From the NCBI GenBank assembly GCA_002338715.1, contig DDIR01000079.1, forward strand, positions 1 through 58,636: a DNA stretch of 58,636 bases, given 5' to 3'. The position numbers and the translations under genes are program-made. The notes under the pieces are model-generated. The model saw nothing but the letters and a program-made list of their open reading frames with translations, had not been told where the DNA came from and did no database searches. How positions within the stretch are numbered: the stretch's first letter is position 1; each line of letters opens with the position of its first letter. This DNA is from Phycisphaerales bacterium UBA1845. Lineage in GTDB: Bacteria; Planctomycetota; Phycisphaerae; UBA1845. Of this stretch, positions 48,372-56,287 are shown in pieces.

Positions 48372-48851
48372 CTATTCCCCTCCGTCGTCGGCATGGTCGC
48401 TGTCGGCACCGCCATCATCTTCGGTGGGTGCGTCGTCCTTGGTCTCTGTGTCAGCCGTGGCATCATCGGTGCCCGAGGCGGTTGGCGGGGCTTTCAACAC
48501 TTCGGCCCGCTCGACCCGGACCTTGACGGCAGTGATGGTTTTCGTGTCATCATCGTTCTCGACGATCCGGACGCTACCAAATGCGGTCTCACCGATCTTC
48601 AAATCCTTGATCGACGCGATGCTGCCGTTGATCAGGATTTCAGTTTCGTCATTGACCTCGACGTCGAACTTCAGTTCCTTGTTGTGCTTCTTGCTGAATG
48701 AACGAACCGTCACCTTGTTGGCCGAGATATTCTCAATCGTTCCGGTGACCTCCTGCATGTGCGGTTTCTTTTTTTCTTCAGAGCAACCGGTCAGCAGAAA
48801 GAACACACTCGCGAACACCACAACGATACCGATTCGGGGATTGATCTTCAT
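48372..48851 (-). CDS. Small lipoprotein with OB-like domain and acidic tail
   Basis: 159 residues from ATG 48851, with GGAGAA upstream; the open frame further 5' is not signal-like. The signal FASVFFLLTGC ends in a lipobox. The domain (VTGTIENISANKVTVRSF, then INGSIASIKDLKIGETAFGS) resembles DUF5666-type beta barrels. The last ~45 residues are Asp/Thr-rich and disordered. Probably periplasmic; role unknown. Confidence 0.88.
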   Translation of the reverse strand: MKINPRIGIVVVFASVFFLLTGCSEEKKKPHMQEVTGTIENISANKVTVRSFSKKHNKELKFDVEVNDETEILINGSIASIKDLKIGETAFGSVRIVENDDDTKTITAVKVRVERAEVLKAPPTASGTDDATADTETKDDAPTEDDGGADSDHADDGGE

Positions 48852-49265
48852 GACAACATTCTCCGCAGATGGACAATCGATGCTGGCAAAGTGACCCGAT
48901 GGATCATGCGACCCAAATGGATCATGCGCCCCCGACGGACCTCGTGCCTTTCGGAGGATTGGCCCGCGCCAGCATACGACGGATTCGCCAATACCAGCCG
49001 CGCAGCTTATCAGCAGATTTGACGCGGGCAAGCGAAGAATCTACCCCAATAAACTCCCCGCAAACTCCAACTTCCGCACTGATGCCTGCCGCCAGGACCC
49101 ACATTTCCTGCCATTCTGACACGGTCGATAACGCACGTTTTCGCTGCAAATAGCCATTTCAGCCCCACTGACGCCGTTGTGACTTCTGGCATGCCGGGTG
49201 CACTTTCTCAACTGGATACTTATGTCCTTTCCCCGCCGATGCGGGAGTTGGAGAACATCGTGGCA
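48852..49265. promoter_or_regulatory. Divergent regulatory region between the lipoprotein gene and clpB
   Basis: Holds both promoters. A 12-bp direct repeat (ATGGATCATGCG) occurs at 48899-48910 and 48917-48928, about 50-75 bp upstream of the lipoprotein start. I find no CIRCE element (TTAGCACTC-N9-GAGTGCTAA) before clpB. Confidence 0.45.
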
Positions 49266-51899
49266 ATGCACAATTTTACAATCAAAGCGCAGGAAGCTTT
49301 GGCGGCTGGTCAACAGTTGGCCACCGCTTCGGAGCATGGTTCGTACACCGCGCTTCACCTCCTGTCAGCGCTGCTGTCGGAAGGCGCAGGGGGAATCGTT
49401 GCCCCCTTGCTCCAAAAGACAGGGGTGCGCATCGACCATCTGCGCGGTGTCATCGAATCCGAATTGAAACGCCTGCCGCGCGTTTCCGGCGCATCGCTTC
49501 AGTCCTCGCCCGAATTGCAGCAGGTGATCGAACAAGCCCGCAAGGAAGCCGACCGACTCAACGACCAATACATCAGCACCGAGCACCTGCTGCTCGCCCT
49601 CGTCGACACCAAATCCCAGGCCAAGGAGGTTTTGTCGCTCGTGGGTGTGGAGCGCAAGGCCTTGTTGGCCGCCCTGCAAACCGTGCGCGGTGGGCAAACC
49701 GTCAACACCGAAAATCCCGAAGCGACGTACCAGGCTTTGGAGCGTTATGGCCGCGACCTCGTCGCCCTCGCCCGCAAAGGCAAGATCGATCCGGTCATCG
49801 GGCGCGACGAAGAAATCCGCCGCTGCATGCAGATTCTCTCCCGCCGCACCAAGAACAACCCGGTCCTCATCGGCGAACCCGGTGTCGGTAAAACCGCGAT
49901 CGTCGAGGGGATGGCGCTTCGCATCCTCTCCGGTGACGTGCCCAACGTGCTGAAAAACAAACGCCTCGTCGGACTCGACATGGGGGCTTTGATCGCGGGG
50001 GCGAAGTATCGCGGTGAATTTGAAGACCGCCTAAAAGCCGTCGTTCGCGAAGTCACCGAAAGCAACGGCGAAGTGATTCTGTTCATCGACGAACTTCATA
50101 CCGTCGTCGGTGCCGGTAAAGCCGAAGGGGCCATGGACGCGGGCAACCTTTTGAAACCCGCGCTGGCCCGCGGCGAACTGCGCTGCATCGGCGCGACCAC
50201 GCTTGATGAATACCGCCAGCACATTGAAAAAGACCCGGCGCTCGAGCGGCGCTTCCAACCGCTGCACATCGGCGAACCGGGCATCGAAGATACCGTGGCG
50301 ATTCTGCGCGGATTGAAACCGCGCTACGACGCCCACCACGGTCTGCGCATCCAAGACTCCGCGCTGGTGGCGGCTGCGACACTTTCGGATCGCTACATCT
50401 CCGATCGCTTCATGCCCGACAAAGCCATCGACCTCGTCGACGAAGCCGCGGCCCGTGTGCGCATCGAAAACGACTCGCTCCCCACCGAACTCGACGAGAT
50501 TCGCCGCCAACTCATGCAGCTGGAGATCGAAAGCGAAGCCCTCAAGTTTGAAAAAGACGATGGGTCCAAAGGTCGCCTCAAAGATATCGAAAAGCAGATC
50601 GCCAACCTGCGCGAAAAGAACAGCGCATTAACCGCACAGTGGGAAAACGAAACGACTGCGCTGAAGAAAACCAAGGAAATCCGCGAGCAGATCGAAGCCA
50701 AGCAGCTCGAACTCGACGAAGCCCAACGGCGCGGCGACCTCGAAGCCGCTGCCCGCATTCGCTATGGCGAAATCAAAAACCTCGAAGAGCACTTGGCCGA
50801 CGCGGAAAAGAAAATCGAACAATTGCAGCAAGGTTCCAAGACGCTCGTCCACGAGGAAGTGACGGCTGAGCATATCGCCGAAGTGCTTTCAAGTTGGACC
50901 GGCATCCCCGTTGCCCGCATGCTCGAAAGCGAAAAAGCCAAGCTCCTTCGCATGGAAGAAGTCCTCTCCAAACGCGTCGTCGGGCAGTCCGACGCGGTGC
51001 AAGCCGTCTGCGAAGCCGTGCGACGTTCACGCAGCGGTTTGGGCGATCCGCAGCGGCCTTTGGGTTCGTTCCTGTTCCTCGGTCCGACCGGTGTCGGCAA
51101 GACCGAGCTTTGCAAAACGCTGGCTGAGTTCCTGTTCGAATCGCCCGACGCGATGGTTCGCATCGACATGAGCGAATTTCTCGAACAGCATTCGGTCGCC
51201 CGCCTGATCGGTGCGCCTCCCGGATACGTCGGATACGAACAGGGCGGTGTGCTGACGGAAGCGATCCATCGGCGTCCGTACTCCGTGATCCTCCTCGACG
51301 AAATCGAGAAGGCGCACCGCGACGTGTTCAACGTGCTCCTGCAAGTGCTCGATGATGGACGACTGACCGATGGGCACGGCCGCGTGGTCAACTTCAAGAA
51401 CACGATCGTCGTGATGACCAGCAACATCGGAAGCGAGCAATTGCAACAGCTTTACGACGCAAACGCATCGCAGCCGGAAATTGATGCGGCGATTCAGTCG
51501 ACGCTCAAGCGGCATTTTCGTCCCGAGTTTTTGAACCGCATCGACGAGACGCTGGTGTTCCATCGACTCCGCCGCGAGGACATGGTGCGGATCGCGGACA
51601 TTCAACTGTCGCTGCTCAACAAGCGGCTGGCTGACCGCAATATCGAACTGGTGTTTGAAGATGAAGTCGTCAGAAAGCTGGCTGAGGAAGGGTTCGACCC
51701 GACGTACGGCGCACGTCCGCTCAAGCGCGTGATCCAAAGGCAGGTCGAAAACCCATTGGCCAAGCGCATCCTTGCCGGCGAGTTTCAACCCGGCAGCACG
51801 ATTCGCGTGTTTGTTGCGGATTCAAAGATTGCATTCGAGGGCGTGGCCCGAACGCAGACACCATCCGATGACCGAGAATTGGAAAAAGCGCACAAGTAG
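49266..51899 (+). CDS. clpB: ATP-dependent disaggregase ClpB
   Basis: 877 residues from ATG 49266, giving the family start [15 protein letters not shown] 49179 and 49239 are in frame. Domains are Clp N-domain (1-145), NBD1 with Walker A GEPGVGKT (~203) and VILFIDE, the coiled-coil middle domain (~400-520) that marks ClpB rather than ClpA or ClpC, then NBD2 with GPTGVGKT (~606) and [11 protein letters not shown]. The ClpP-binding loop of ClpA/ClpX is not evident. It rescues aggregated proteins with DnaK. Monocistronic. Confidence 0.95.
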   Translation: MHNFTIKAQEALAAGQQLATASEHGSYTALHLLSALLSEGAGGIVAPLLQKTGVRIDHLRGVIESELKRLPRVSGASLQSSPELQQVIEQARKEADRLNDQYISTEHLLLALVDTKSQAKEVLSLVGVERKALLAALQTVRGGQTVNTENPEATYQALERYGRDLVALARKGKIDPVIGRDEEIRRCMQILSRRTKNNPVLIGEPGVGKTAIVEGMALRILSGDVPNVLKNKRLVGLDMGALIAGAKYRGEFEDRLKAVVREVTESNGEVILFIDELHTVVGAGKAEGAMDAGNLLKPALARGELRCIGATTLDEYRQHIEKDPALERRFQPLHIGEPGIEDTVAILRGLKPRYDAHHGLRIQDSALVAAATLSDRYISDRFMPDKAIDLVDEAAARVRIENDSLPTELDEIRRQLMQLEIESEALKFEKDDGSKGRLKDIEKQIANLREKNSALTAQWENETTALKKTKEIREQIEAKQLELDEAQRRGDLEAAARIRYGEIKNLEEHLADAEKKIEQLQQGSKTLVHEEVTAEHIAEVLSSWTGIPVARMLESEKAKLLRMEEVLSKRVVGQSDAVQAVCEAVRRSRSGLGDPQRPLGSFLFLGPTGVGKTELCKTLAEFLFESPDAMVRIDMSEFLEQHSVARLIGAPPGYVGYEQGGVLTEAIHRRPYSVILLDEIEKAHRDVFNVLLQVLDDGRLTDGHGRVVNFKNTIVVMTSNIGSEQLQQLYDANASQPEIDAAIQSTLKRHFRPEFLNRIDETLVFHRLRREDMVRIADIQLSLLNKRLADRNIELVFEDEVVRKLAEEGFDPTYGARPLKRVIQRQVENPLAKRILAGEFQPGSTIRVFVADSKIAFEGVARTQTPSDDRELEKAHK

Positions 51900-51972
51900 A
51901 AACGTGGGGGACAGTGCCGGCGGCAGTTCATCCGATTTGCAACATGGTGGGCACGGCCACCCAACCGCGCGA

Positions 51973-52701
51973 TCAATACATCGCGAAGCTGGCGGCCATC
52001 ACATGTGGGGTGTGGTGCGCCGCTGGCGTTGATGGCGAGGTGACGGCATTCTCGACATTCGATTCACTCGCACCGTCAAGCTTCTTCAGCGCCGTGCGGT
52101 AATGCTCTTCAACCGTCTTGCGGTCCTTGTTCAACGCCCGGGCAGCGGCTGCGAAGTTGCCATGATGCTGCCCGACGACCTGAAGCGATTCCAACTGTTT
52201 GTCCGTCAGCATGGCCCGCGACGTCGCGTCGTTCGCAGCAGCCGCTTCCTGCGATCCATACTCGGCGATCAGGTCAGCAATCGCCTCCGCGACAGCCGCA
52301 TCGATGCGGTCGTGGTGTTCACCGCGCGACGCCCAGCGCAGATGCGCAATCGTCCGCACCTCGATGTCATACATTTCCTTGGTCCACGTCTGGTGCTGCT
52401 TCTGCCACTGCGAAAACTTTTGAACCATCAGGTAGCGGTCTTCGGATGACAACGACTTCTCGCGACGATTGAGGATCTCGCCCAACGCCAACCCGGTGCA
52501 TTGGATCTGATGGCGGGCGAACTGGCACATGAACGTGCACATGTTTTCTGCCAGCTGTTCGTGACTTAGCCCGTTTTCGTGTTGGCGCACCATCCGCTCG
52601 GTCTCGCGGCGATACTCATCGGACATCTTCGATTGCTGGGCCATCTGTAACCAGTAAAGCGATTTGTTCTCAGCCCGGGTAAAAATTGGCAACGAAGTCA
52701 T
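51973..52701 (-). CDS. Hypothetical protein with C-terminal helix-turn-helix
   Basis: 242 residues. The N-terminal ~150 residues are helical, rich in Gln/His/Trp (SQWQKQHQTW) with two close Cys (MCTFMCQF). Residues ~165-215 (LTDKQLESLQVV, NFAAAARALNKDRKTVEEHY) fit a LuxR or sigma region 4 type helix-turn-helix. A DNA-binding regulator is likely. The target is unknown. Convergent with clpB. Confidence 0.78.
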   Translation of the reverse strand: MTSLPIFTRAENKSLYWLQMAQQSKMSDEYRRETERMVRQHENGLSHEQLAENMCTFMCQFARHQIQCTGLALGEILNRREKSLSSEDRYLMVQKFSQWQKQHQTWTKEMYDIEVRTIAHLRWASRGEHHDRIDAAVAEAIADLIAEYGSQEAAAANDATSRAMLTDKQLESLQVVGQHHGNFAAAARALNKDRKTVEEHYRTALKKLDGASESNVENAVTSPSTPAAHHTPHVMAASFAMY

Positions 52702-52888
52702 GTCTTACGCCCCACAAAAGCCAGTAGTCCAACGAACGATTTCGCGAATCACGTTTCGACCAAGCGATATCCCTGTGCGCGCAATTTTGCGACGCGATGG
52801 GATTTCACCCCAAGGATACGATTCCGGGGGGTGCACAAGCGGTAGAAACAAGGTCCGAAAATCAGGGTCGCGGTGTCGCATGGGGCGC

Positions 52889-52917
52889 AAAAAAACCGCC
52901 TGAAGATTCCGGGCGGT
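52889..52917 (-). terminator. Intrinsic terminator after the small-peptide genes
   Basis: ACCGCC and GGCGGT form a 6-bp stem with an 11-base loop; on the minus strand seven T follow. It lies 66 bp past the stop at 52983 and would end the transcript of the barrel-like gene and both small peptides. Confidence 0.8.
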
Positions 52918-52982
52918 GGAATGCTGCGATTTGAATAGCCCCGCGAGCAGGCGAAGTCTGCGGGTGGCGACGATTTTCCAGA

Positions 52983-53117
52983 CTACAGGATGTACGGCGC
53001 GACGAAGAACAGAATGTCGTCGAGGCAACCGGCGAACTGAAGCGTGCATCCGCCCACCGACATCAGTGCCAACCACTTGTAGGCCCGATTTGCATCGAAT
53101 GGTTTTCTTTTACGCAT
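52983..53117 (-). CDS. 44-residue peptide, paralogue of the next
   Basis: ATG 53117 has a purine-rich AAGAAAGAAA upstream. A basic start (MRKRKPF) precedes a hydrophobic stretch and FAGCLDDILFFVAPYIL at the end. The C-terminal part matches the neighbouring peptide (PGCLEANILRLVTPYLL). The Gly-Cys may be a lipobox. Function unknown; the pair follow a barrel-like gene on the same strand. Confidence 0.6.
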   Translation of the reverse strand: MRKRKPFDANRAYKWLALMSVGGCTLQFAGCLDDILFFVAPYIL

Positions 53118-53198
53118 GGTTTCTTTCTTTCGTTGTCGGCCCCGCTGCCTCTCGGGCCTTTTTTGATTTTGAATCAATCGCGCGATCGCGCCCGCACA

Positions 53199-53336
53199 CT
53201 ACGACAGCAGATACGGCGTCACCAGACGCAGAATGTTCGCCTCCAGGCATCCCGGAAGAATGCCAAAGACGGTGCCAGCCAGCAGGGTCGCGGTGAACAG
53301 AACAGCTTTTGCGCGTTTCATATTTGGTGTTCTCAT
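53199..53336 (-). CDS. 45-residue lipoprotein-like peptide
   Basis: From ATG 53336 (ATG 53321 also possible; a longer open frame upstream is random and overlaps the barrel-like gene). A basic start precedes a signal-like helix (AVLFTATLLAGTVFG) and a Gly-Cys (ILPGC) followed by LEANILRLVTPYLLS. If lipidated at Cys30, only 16 residues would remain. It lies 40 bp behind the barrel-like gene. Confidence 0.6.
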   Translation of the reverse strand: MRTPNMKRAKAVLFTATLLAGTVFGILPGCLEANILRLVTPYLLS

Positions 53337-53376
53337 TTCGTTATCTCTTAACCCCAAAGGGTTGCCTCGTTTTCGA

Positions 53377-54417
53377 TTACAACCCGATGACCAGATTGAA
53401 GTTGGCCCGCGACGATTGAGCGTTCTCGCTGCTCGACTCCAACGGGAATTCCCACGACATACCCAACTGTGCGTTGTCGCAAAGGTTCCAGCGGAAACCG
53501 ATGCCAGCCGAGAAGAAGTCCCGACCAGCCACCCGCGACGAACCCAGGTTGCCAACGTCGAGGTACTCAACCGAAAGCGGCAGGCGACCACCATCGGTCA
53601 ACCAGTGAATGCCGTGAACTTCAACGAGCGGATAAAAATCGGGGAACAATTCGTAGTCGAGGTGCAGGTTCCACACGATCGACTGCGAACCCTGGTTGCC
53701 GTTCGTCGGAATGCGATAGCTCACCGCACCGATCAGATTGAACTTCTCCCAGCCCTTGGCAAAACTGATGAATGGGCTGATCTCGTGTTCGTTGCCCTGC
53801 AATGCGAACGCCGTCCCGTTATCCCATTCCCAGCGGAAACCGGTCGAAAGAATAAAATCGTTCGCATGGTCCACCACGAGGGCGTATTTCAAGCCGATCG
53901 CAAAGTCATTCCATCCATCCACATCCGGCGTGATGCCCGTGTGCACTTTGCTGTAGCCATCCTTCGTCGCGATGAACTGCAAACGCTCCGTCAGCGCCAG
54001 GCGAATCTGCGCCGCGAACACCTGAATCTCACCGCCGCGAAGTTCCGAACGATTCGGAATACCGTGCCAGACGTAGATCAAACGCAGGTCTGAGTTGATA
54101 AACGGATCTTCAAAGTAAAGCGGCATGCCGACCGGTCTGGGCGTCTTGCGAAAGTGTCGGTCGCCCCAGAGAAATCCATCCCATAGAAACGTTTCATGCT
54201 GGTCAGCCGCTTCTTCGGCATAGCTGGGTTCTTCCTCTGCCACCTGTTCGTCACCGCTTTGATACGCCAGCGCGAAATCGTACTGGTTATCCTGGGCCAC
54301 ATAGCCGCCTGAGTTTTCACCGCCCGCGGATTGGGAATTGCAATTGCCCACGCACCTGCGCCATTTGCACAACGACAGTTTCGAAGCCTCCCCCAAAAGC
54401 ATCGACGTCAGCAACAT
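53377..54417 (-). CDS. Putative outer-membrane beta-barrel protein
   Basis: 346 residues from ATG 54417 (TTG 54423 also in frame, just inside a stop). From residue ~90 the protein alternates polar and hydrophobic residues with aromatic ends (LRLIYVWHGI, FNLIGAVSYRIP, FSAGIGFRWNL, ending in FNLVIGL), as in porin-like barrels. The first 90 residues are acidic and lack an obvious signal peptide, so the start may be misjudged or a frameshift may exist upstream. It heads a likely operon with the two small peptides. Substrate unknown. Confidence 0.75.
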   Translation of the reverse strand: MLLTSMLLGEASKLSLCKWRRCVGNCNSQSAGGENSGGYVAQDNQYDFALAYQSGDEQVAEEEPSYAEEAADQHETFLWDGFLWGDRHFRKTPRPVGMPLYFEDPFINSDLRLIYVWHGIPNRSELRGGEIQVFAAQIRLALTERLQFIATKDGYSKVHTGITPDVDGWNDFAIGLKYALVVDHANDFILSTGFRWEWDNGTAFALQGNEHEISPFISFAKGWEKFNLIGAVSYRIPTNGNQGSQSIVWNLHLDYELFPDFYPLVEVHGIHWLTDGGRLPLSVEYLDVGNLGSSRVAGRDFFSAGIGFRWNLCDNAQLGMSWEFPLESSSENAQSSRANFNLVIGL

Positions 54418-54444
54418 AGGCAAAATGGTTCACATGGGCGCAAG

Positions 54445-54484
54445 AAAAAAACCGCCCAGCGCCGAAATCGCTTGGACGGTTTTG
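54445..54484 (-). terminator. Intrinsic terminator of the selenoprotein gene
   Basis: On the minus strand ACCGTCCAAGCG pairs with CGCTGGGCGGT around GATTTCGG, with one bulge, and seven T follow. It is 57 bp past the TAA of the SelW-like gene, which supports the view that a real transcript ends here. Confidence 0.8.
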
Positions 54485-54540
54485 AATATCTGTTGATTCG
54501 CTCTTGGGGTATCGCCCGGTCGAAACGGGAGACGTTTTCA

Positions 54541-54771
54541 TTATGCTGAATGTGAATCCTGGATCTGCTTGATCAGCGGCAGGTGTTCGGGAAACTCACC
54601 GGTCTGATGTTTGCTGTAAATCAAATCGCCATTGACGTGCACGTCAAAGATGCCGCCTTTTCCGGCGATCAATTTACAATCAACGCCGATGTACTTCTTG
54701 ATATCTGCCGCCAAACTGACGGCTGCCGGTTTGTAGTTTCACTGCATGCAGTATTCGATCGATATGTCCAT
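54541..54771 (-). CDS. selW: SelW/Rdx-family selenoprotein (in-frame TGA read as selenocysteine)
   Basis: 76 residues plus TAA. The start ATG 54771 has AGGAG eight bases upstream. The frame runs MDISIEYCMQ, then TGA (54739-54741, residue 11), then NYKPAAVSLAADIKKYIGVD. It continues with IAGKGGIFDVHVNGDLIYSK and TGEFP, the GGxFxVxVxGxLIxS...GxFP pattern of Rdx/SelW thioredoxin-fold proteins. The TGA sits exactly at the second position of the CxxC/CxxU redox motif (C8-M-Q-U11), and the sequence after it is as conserved as before. selB at 57809 supplies the elongation factor needed. It is probably a small cytoplasmic redox protein. A terminator follows; a membrane-protein gene lies 74 bp upstream. 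Confidence 0.9.
54707..54733 (-). promoter_or_regulatory. Candidate bacterial SECIS hairpin(s)
   Basis: Directly after the TGA two alternative hairpins can form on the minus strand. One pairs CAAAC-CGG with CCG-TCA-GTTTG (54733-54712; apical loop 14-16 bases after the TGA). The other pairs GCCG with CGGC around TCAGTTTGG (54723-54707; loop 20-28 bases after). The second lies within the usual 16-37 base window. Neither was folded computationally. Confidence 0.45.
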
Positions 54772-54845
54772 TTTCCAGTCTCCTCGCAAGACCTAGTTGC
54801 CACCCATTCCAATTTTATTCAGTTTATCAGCCCGGTCAGGCAAAG

Positions 54846-55367
54846 TCACATTCGCAGGTCGCGGAGCCGATTATATTGAAAAAGCGGCGTGCTGATCGGC
54901 GTCACTTCGATGAGCTTCCACTCGTCGCCCGTTTTTTCGAACGTCAACCGCCATTTGCTGGGCAGCATTCCGCTGTATCCGTCCGTATTGATCAGGCAGT
55001 CTGCGAAAATGATGACCGATGCCTTGCTTCCGTTGATCTCGATGCTGTCCACCTTCACCGATGCGTTTTCGACGTCGGCCCGCTCAAGACCACGGCTGAC
55101 AAACTCCATGAAGCCTTCCTTGTCGTAGCCTTCCGCATCAAATGCATCTGACACATGCGATTCAATCGCGGCGACATCACCGACATCGACGGCTTTCACG
55201 AGCGCGTCGCACACAACCGAAAGTCGTTCGCGCTCCGTCGTGACCATAAACTGAAGCAGCGGCACCAGGATGCAAACCAACAATCCAATCAGCATCGCCC
55301 ACCGCGATCGCGACGTCCGCCGTCGAAGCCAAGCCACGAGGAGGCCATACTCGATCAACACGAGCAA
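54846..55367 (-). CDS. Membrane-anchored NTF2-like hypothetical protein
   Basis: 173 residues from TTG 55367, which has no ribosome-binding site. The coding frame continues upstream to a TGA at 55430, and GGAGG (55420-55424) lies seven bases before an ATC at 55412; starting there would give 188 residues and a complete first helix (SLLFERTYWFIGLLVLIEYG). Two membrane helices are followed by a ~110-residue domain (VSDAFDAEGYDKEGFMEFV, WRLTFEKTGDEWKLIEV) of the NTF2/SnoaL type. It is upstream of the selenoprotein gene on the same strand. Confidence 0.78.
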   Translation of the reverse strand: MLVLIEYGLLVAWLRRRTSRSRWAMLIGLLVCILVPLLQFMVTTERERLSVVCDALVKAVDVGDVAAIESHVSDAFDAEGYDKEGFMEFVSRGLERADVENASVKVDSIEINGSKASVIIFADCLINTDGYSGMLPSKWRLTFEKTGDEWKLIEVTPISTPLFQYNRLRDLRM

Positions 55368-55461
55368 ACCGATGAACCAATAAGTCCGTTCGAAGAGAAG
55401 TGATTGGATGATGTGAGCGCCTCCAATTCAGCATCAACAAGAAGGATAAGTACGTCAACCG

Positions 55462-55539
55462 ACGTGCCACTGCTCTGTGAGCATTGCTTGGTGAAACAAT
55501 GTCGGACAGCCCCGCACTGCTCACAGAGCAGTGGCACGT
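55462..55539. repeat. 78-bp MITE-like inverted-repeat element, copy 1
   Basis: Terminal inverted repeats of about 24 bases (ACGTGCCACTGCTCTGTGAG at the left end and its complement at the right) surround a ~30-base centre. The same element in opposite orientation lies at 56135, on the other side of clpS. No protein is encoded. Confidence 0.85.
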
Positions 55540-55659
55540 CTTAGCGCGGTGGCACCATGAGACCTTTCACTGCCGACGAATCTTAGCCGCACGAACCGGC
55601 GATTTCCGGCCCATTTTGCCGGGTGTTCGAGCGAATCGCCCCTGACGCCGATGATAACC

Positions 55660-55689
55660 TTGGCAGAATTCTCATTCGATTGATACAAT
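55660..55689 (+). promoter_or_regulatory. Probable housekeeping promoter of clpS
   Basis: TTGGCA (55660-55665) and TACAAT (55684-55689) are 18 bases apart, a good -35/-10 pair. A perfect 7-bp inverted repeat (CAATACT-ACA-AGTATTG, 55686-55702) overlaps the -10 and expected start point and could be an operator. The leader to ATG 55758 would be about 60 bases. Confidence 0.55.
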
Positions 55690-55757
55690 ACTACAAGTAT
55701 TGATTGGCTCTGACGAATGGAGCCAGCCCCGAAGATCATCAAGGAACCGAAGGACCG

Positions 55758-56117
55758 ATGGCCGACGATTCAAACAACACGCAGAACCACGAAGACGCCC
55801 CCAATCAAGGCAGCGATTCATCGACGGCTGTCCTCGAAAAACCGGCACCCGCCAAAGCCCCCGGCAAGCTCAAGCCCGGGCATCTTCCGCCGTACAAGGT
55901 CCTTCTCCACAACGACGACGTCAACGATGTGGAGCATGTTATCATGGCCCTTCTGAAGGTGACGCCACTCTGCATGGACGACGCCATTCAAAAGATGCTT
56001 GAAGCCCACAACTCCGGCTTGTCGCTGCTGCTCGTCACCCATCAGGAGTTGGCCGAGATGTATCAGGAACAACTCACCTCCCTGAGCCTGACCGTCACCA
56101 TCGAACCCGACGCCTAG
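55758..56117 (+). CDS. clpS: Clp protease adaptor ClpS
   Basis: 119 residues from ATG 55758, with AAGGA upstream (ATG or alternative start at 55704 is in frame but poorer). The N-terminal ~45 residues are flexible and Ala/Pro-rich. The adaptor domain follows: PPYKVLLHNDDVNDVEHVI, the hallmark of ClpS, then LLLVTHQELAEMYQEQL. ClpS delivers N-degron substrates to ClpA or ClpC with ClpP; neither partner is in the window. It is flanked by two copies of the 78-bp element. Confidence 0.95.
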   Translation: MADDSNNTQNHEDAPNQGSDSSTAVLEKPAPAKAPGKLKPGHLPPYKVLLHNDDVNDVEHVIMALLKVTPLCMDDAIQKMLEAHNSGLSLLLVTHQELAEMYQEQLTSLSLTVTIEPDA

Positions 56118-56134
56118 CCGCCCGTATTCCACCC

Positions 56135-56212
56135 ATGTGCCACTGCTCTGTGAGCAGTGCGGGGCCGTCCGACATTACTTCACCAAACACTGCTCACAGA
56201 GCAGTGGCACGT
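56135..56212. repeat. 78-bp MITE-like inverted-repeat element, copy 2
   Basis: Same length and ends as copy 1 with its centre reverse-complemented and a few substitutions. It begins 17 bp after the clpS stop and could also act as a bidirectional transcript hairpin. Confidence 0.85.
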
Positions 56213-56287
56213 CTTGAAACGCGCCGGTCGCTCGTGCATCCGGTCTTAGAGTTGGTCGATTGACCCGCGATCGTTTAGCATGCGCGC

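Noticed and set aside
48929..49265. CIRCE-type heat-shock operator before clpB
   Set aside because: No TTAGCACTC / GAGTGCTAA pair found.
54739..54741. Reading the selW TGA as a true stop or a pseudogene mutation
   Set aside because: The TGA is at the one position where the family uses Sec, the sequence after it stays family-like to the TAA, and selB is present.
54583..54879. Plus-strand 98-codon open frame over the SelW-like gene
   Set aside because: It has no family resemblance and lies antisense to the SelW-like gene, whose amino-acid pattern is clear on the minus strand.
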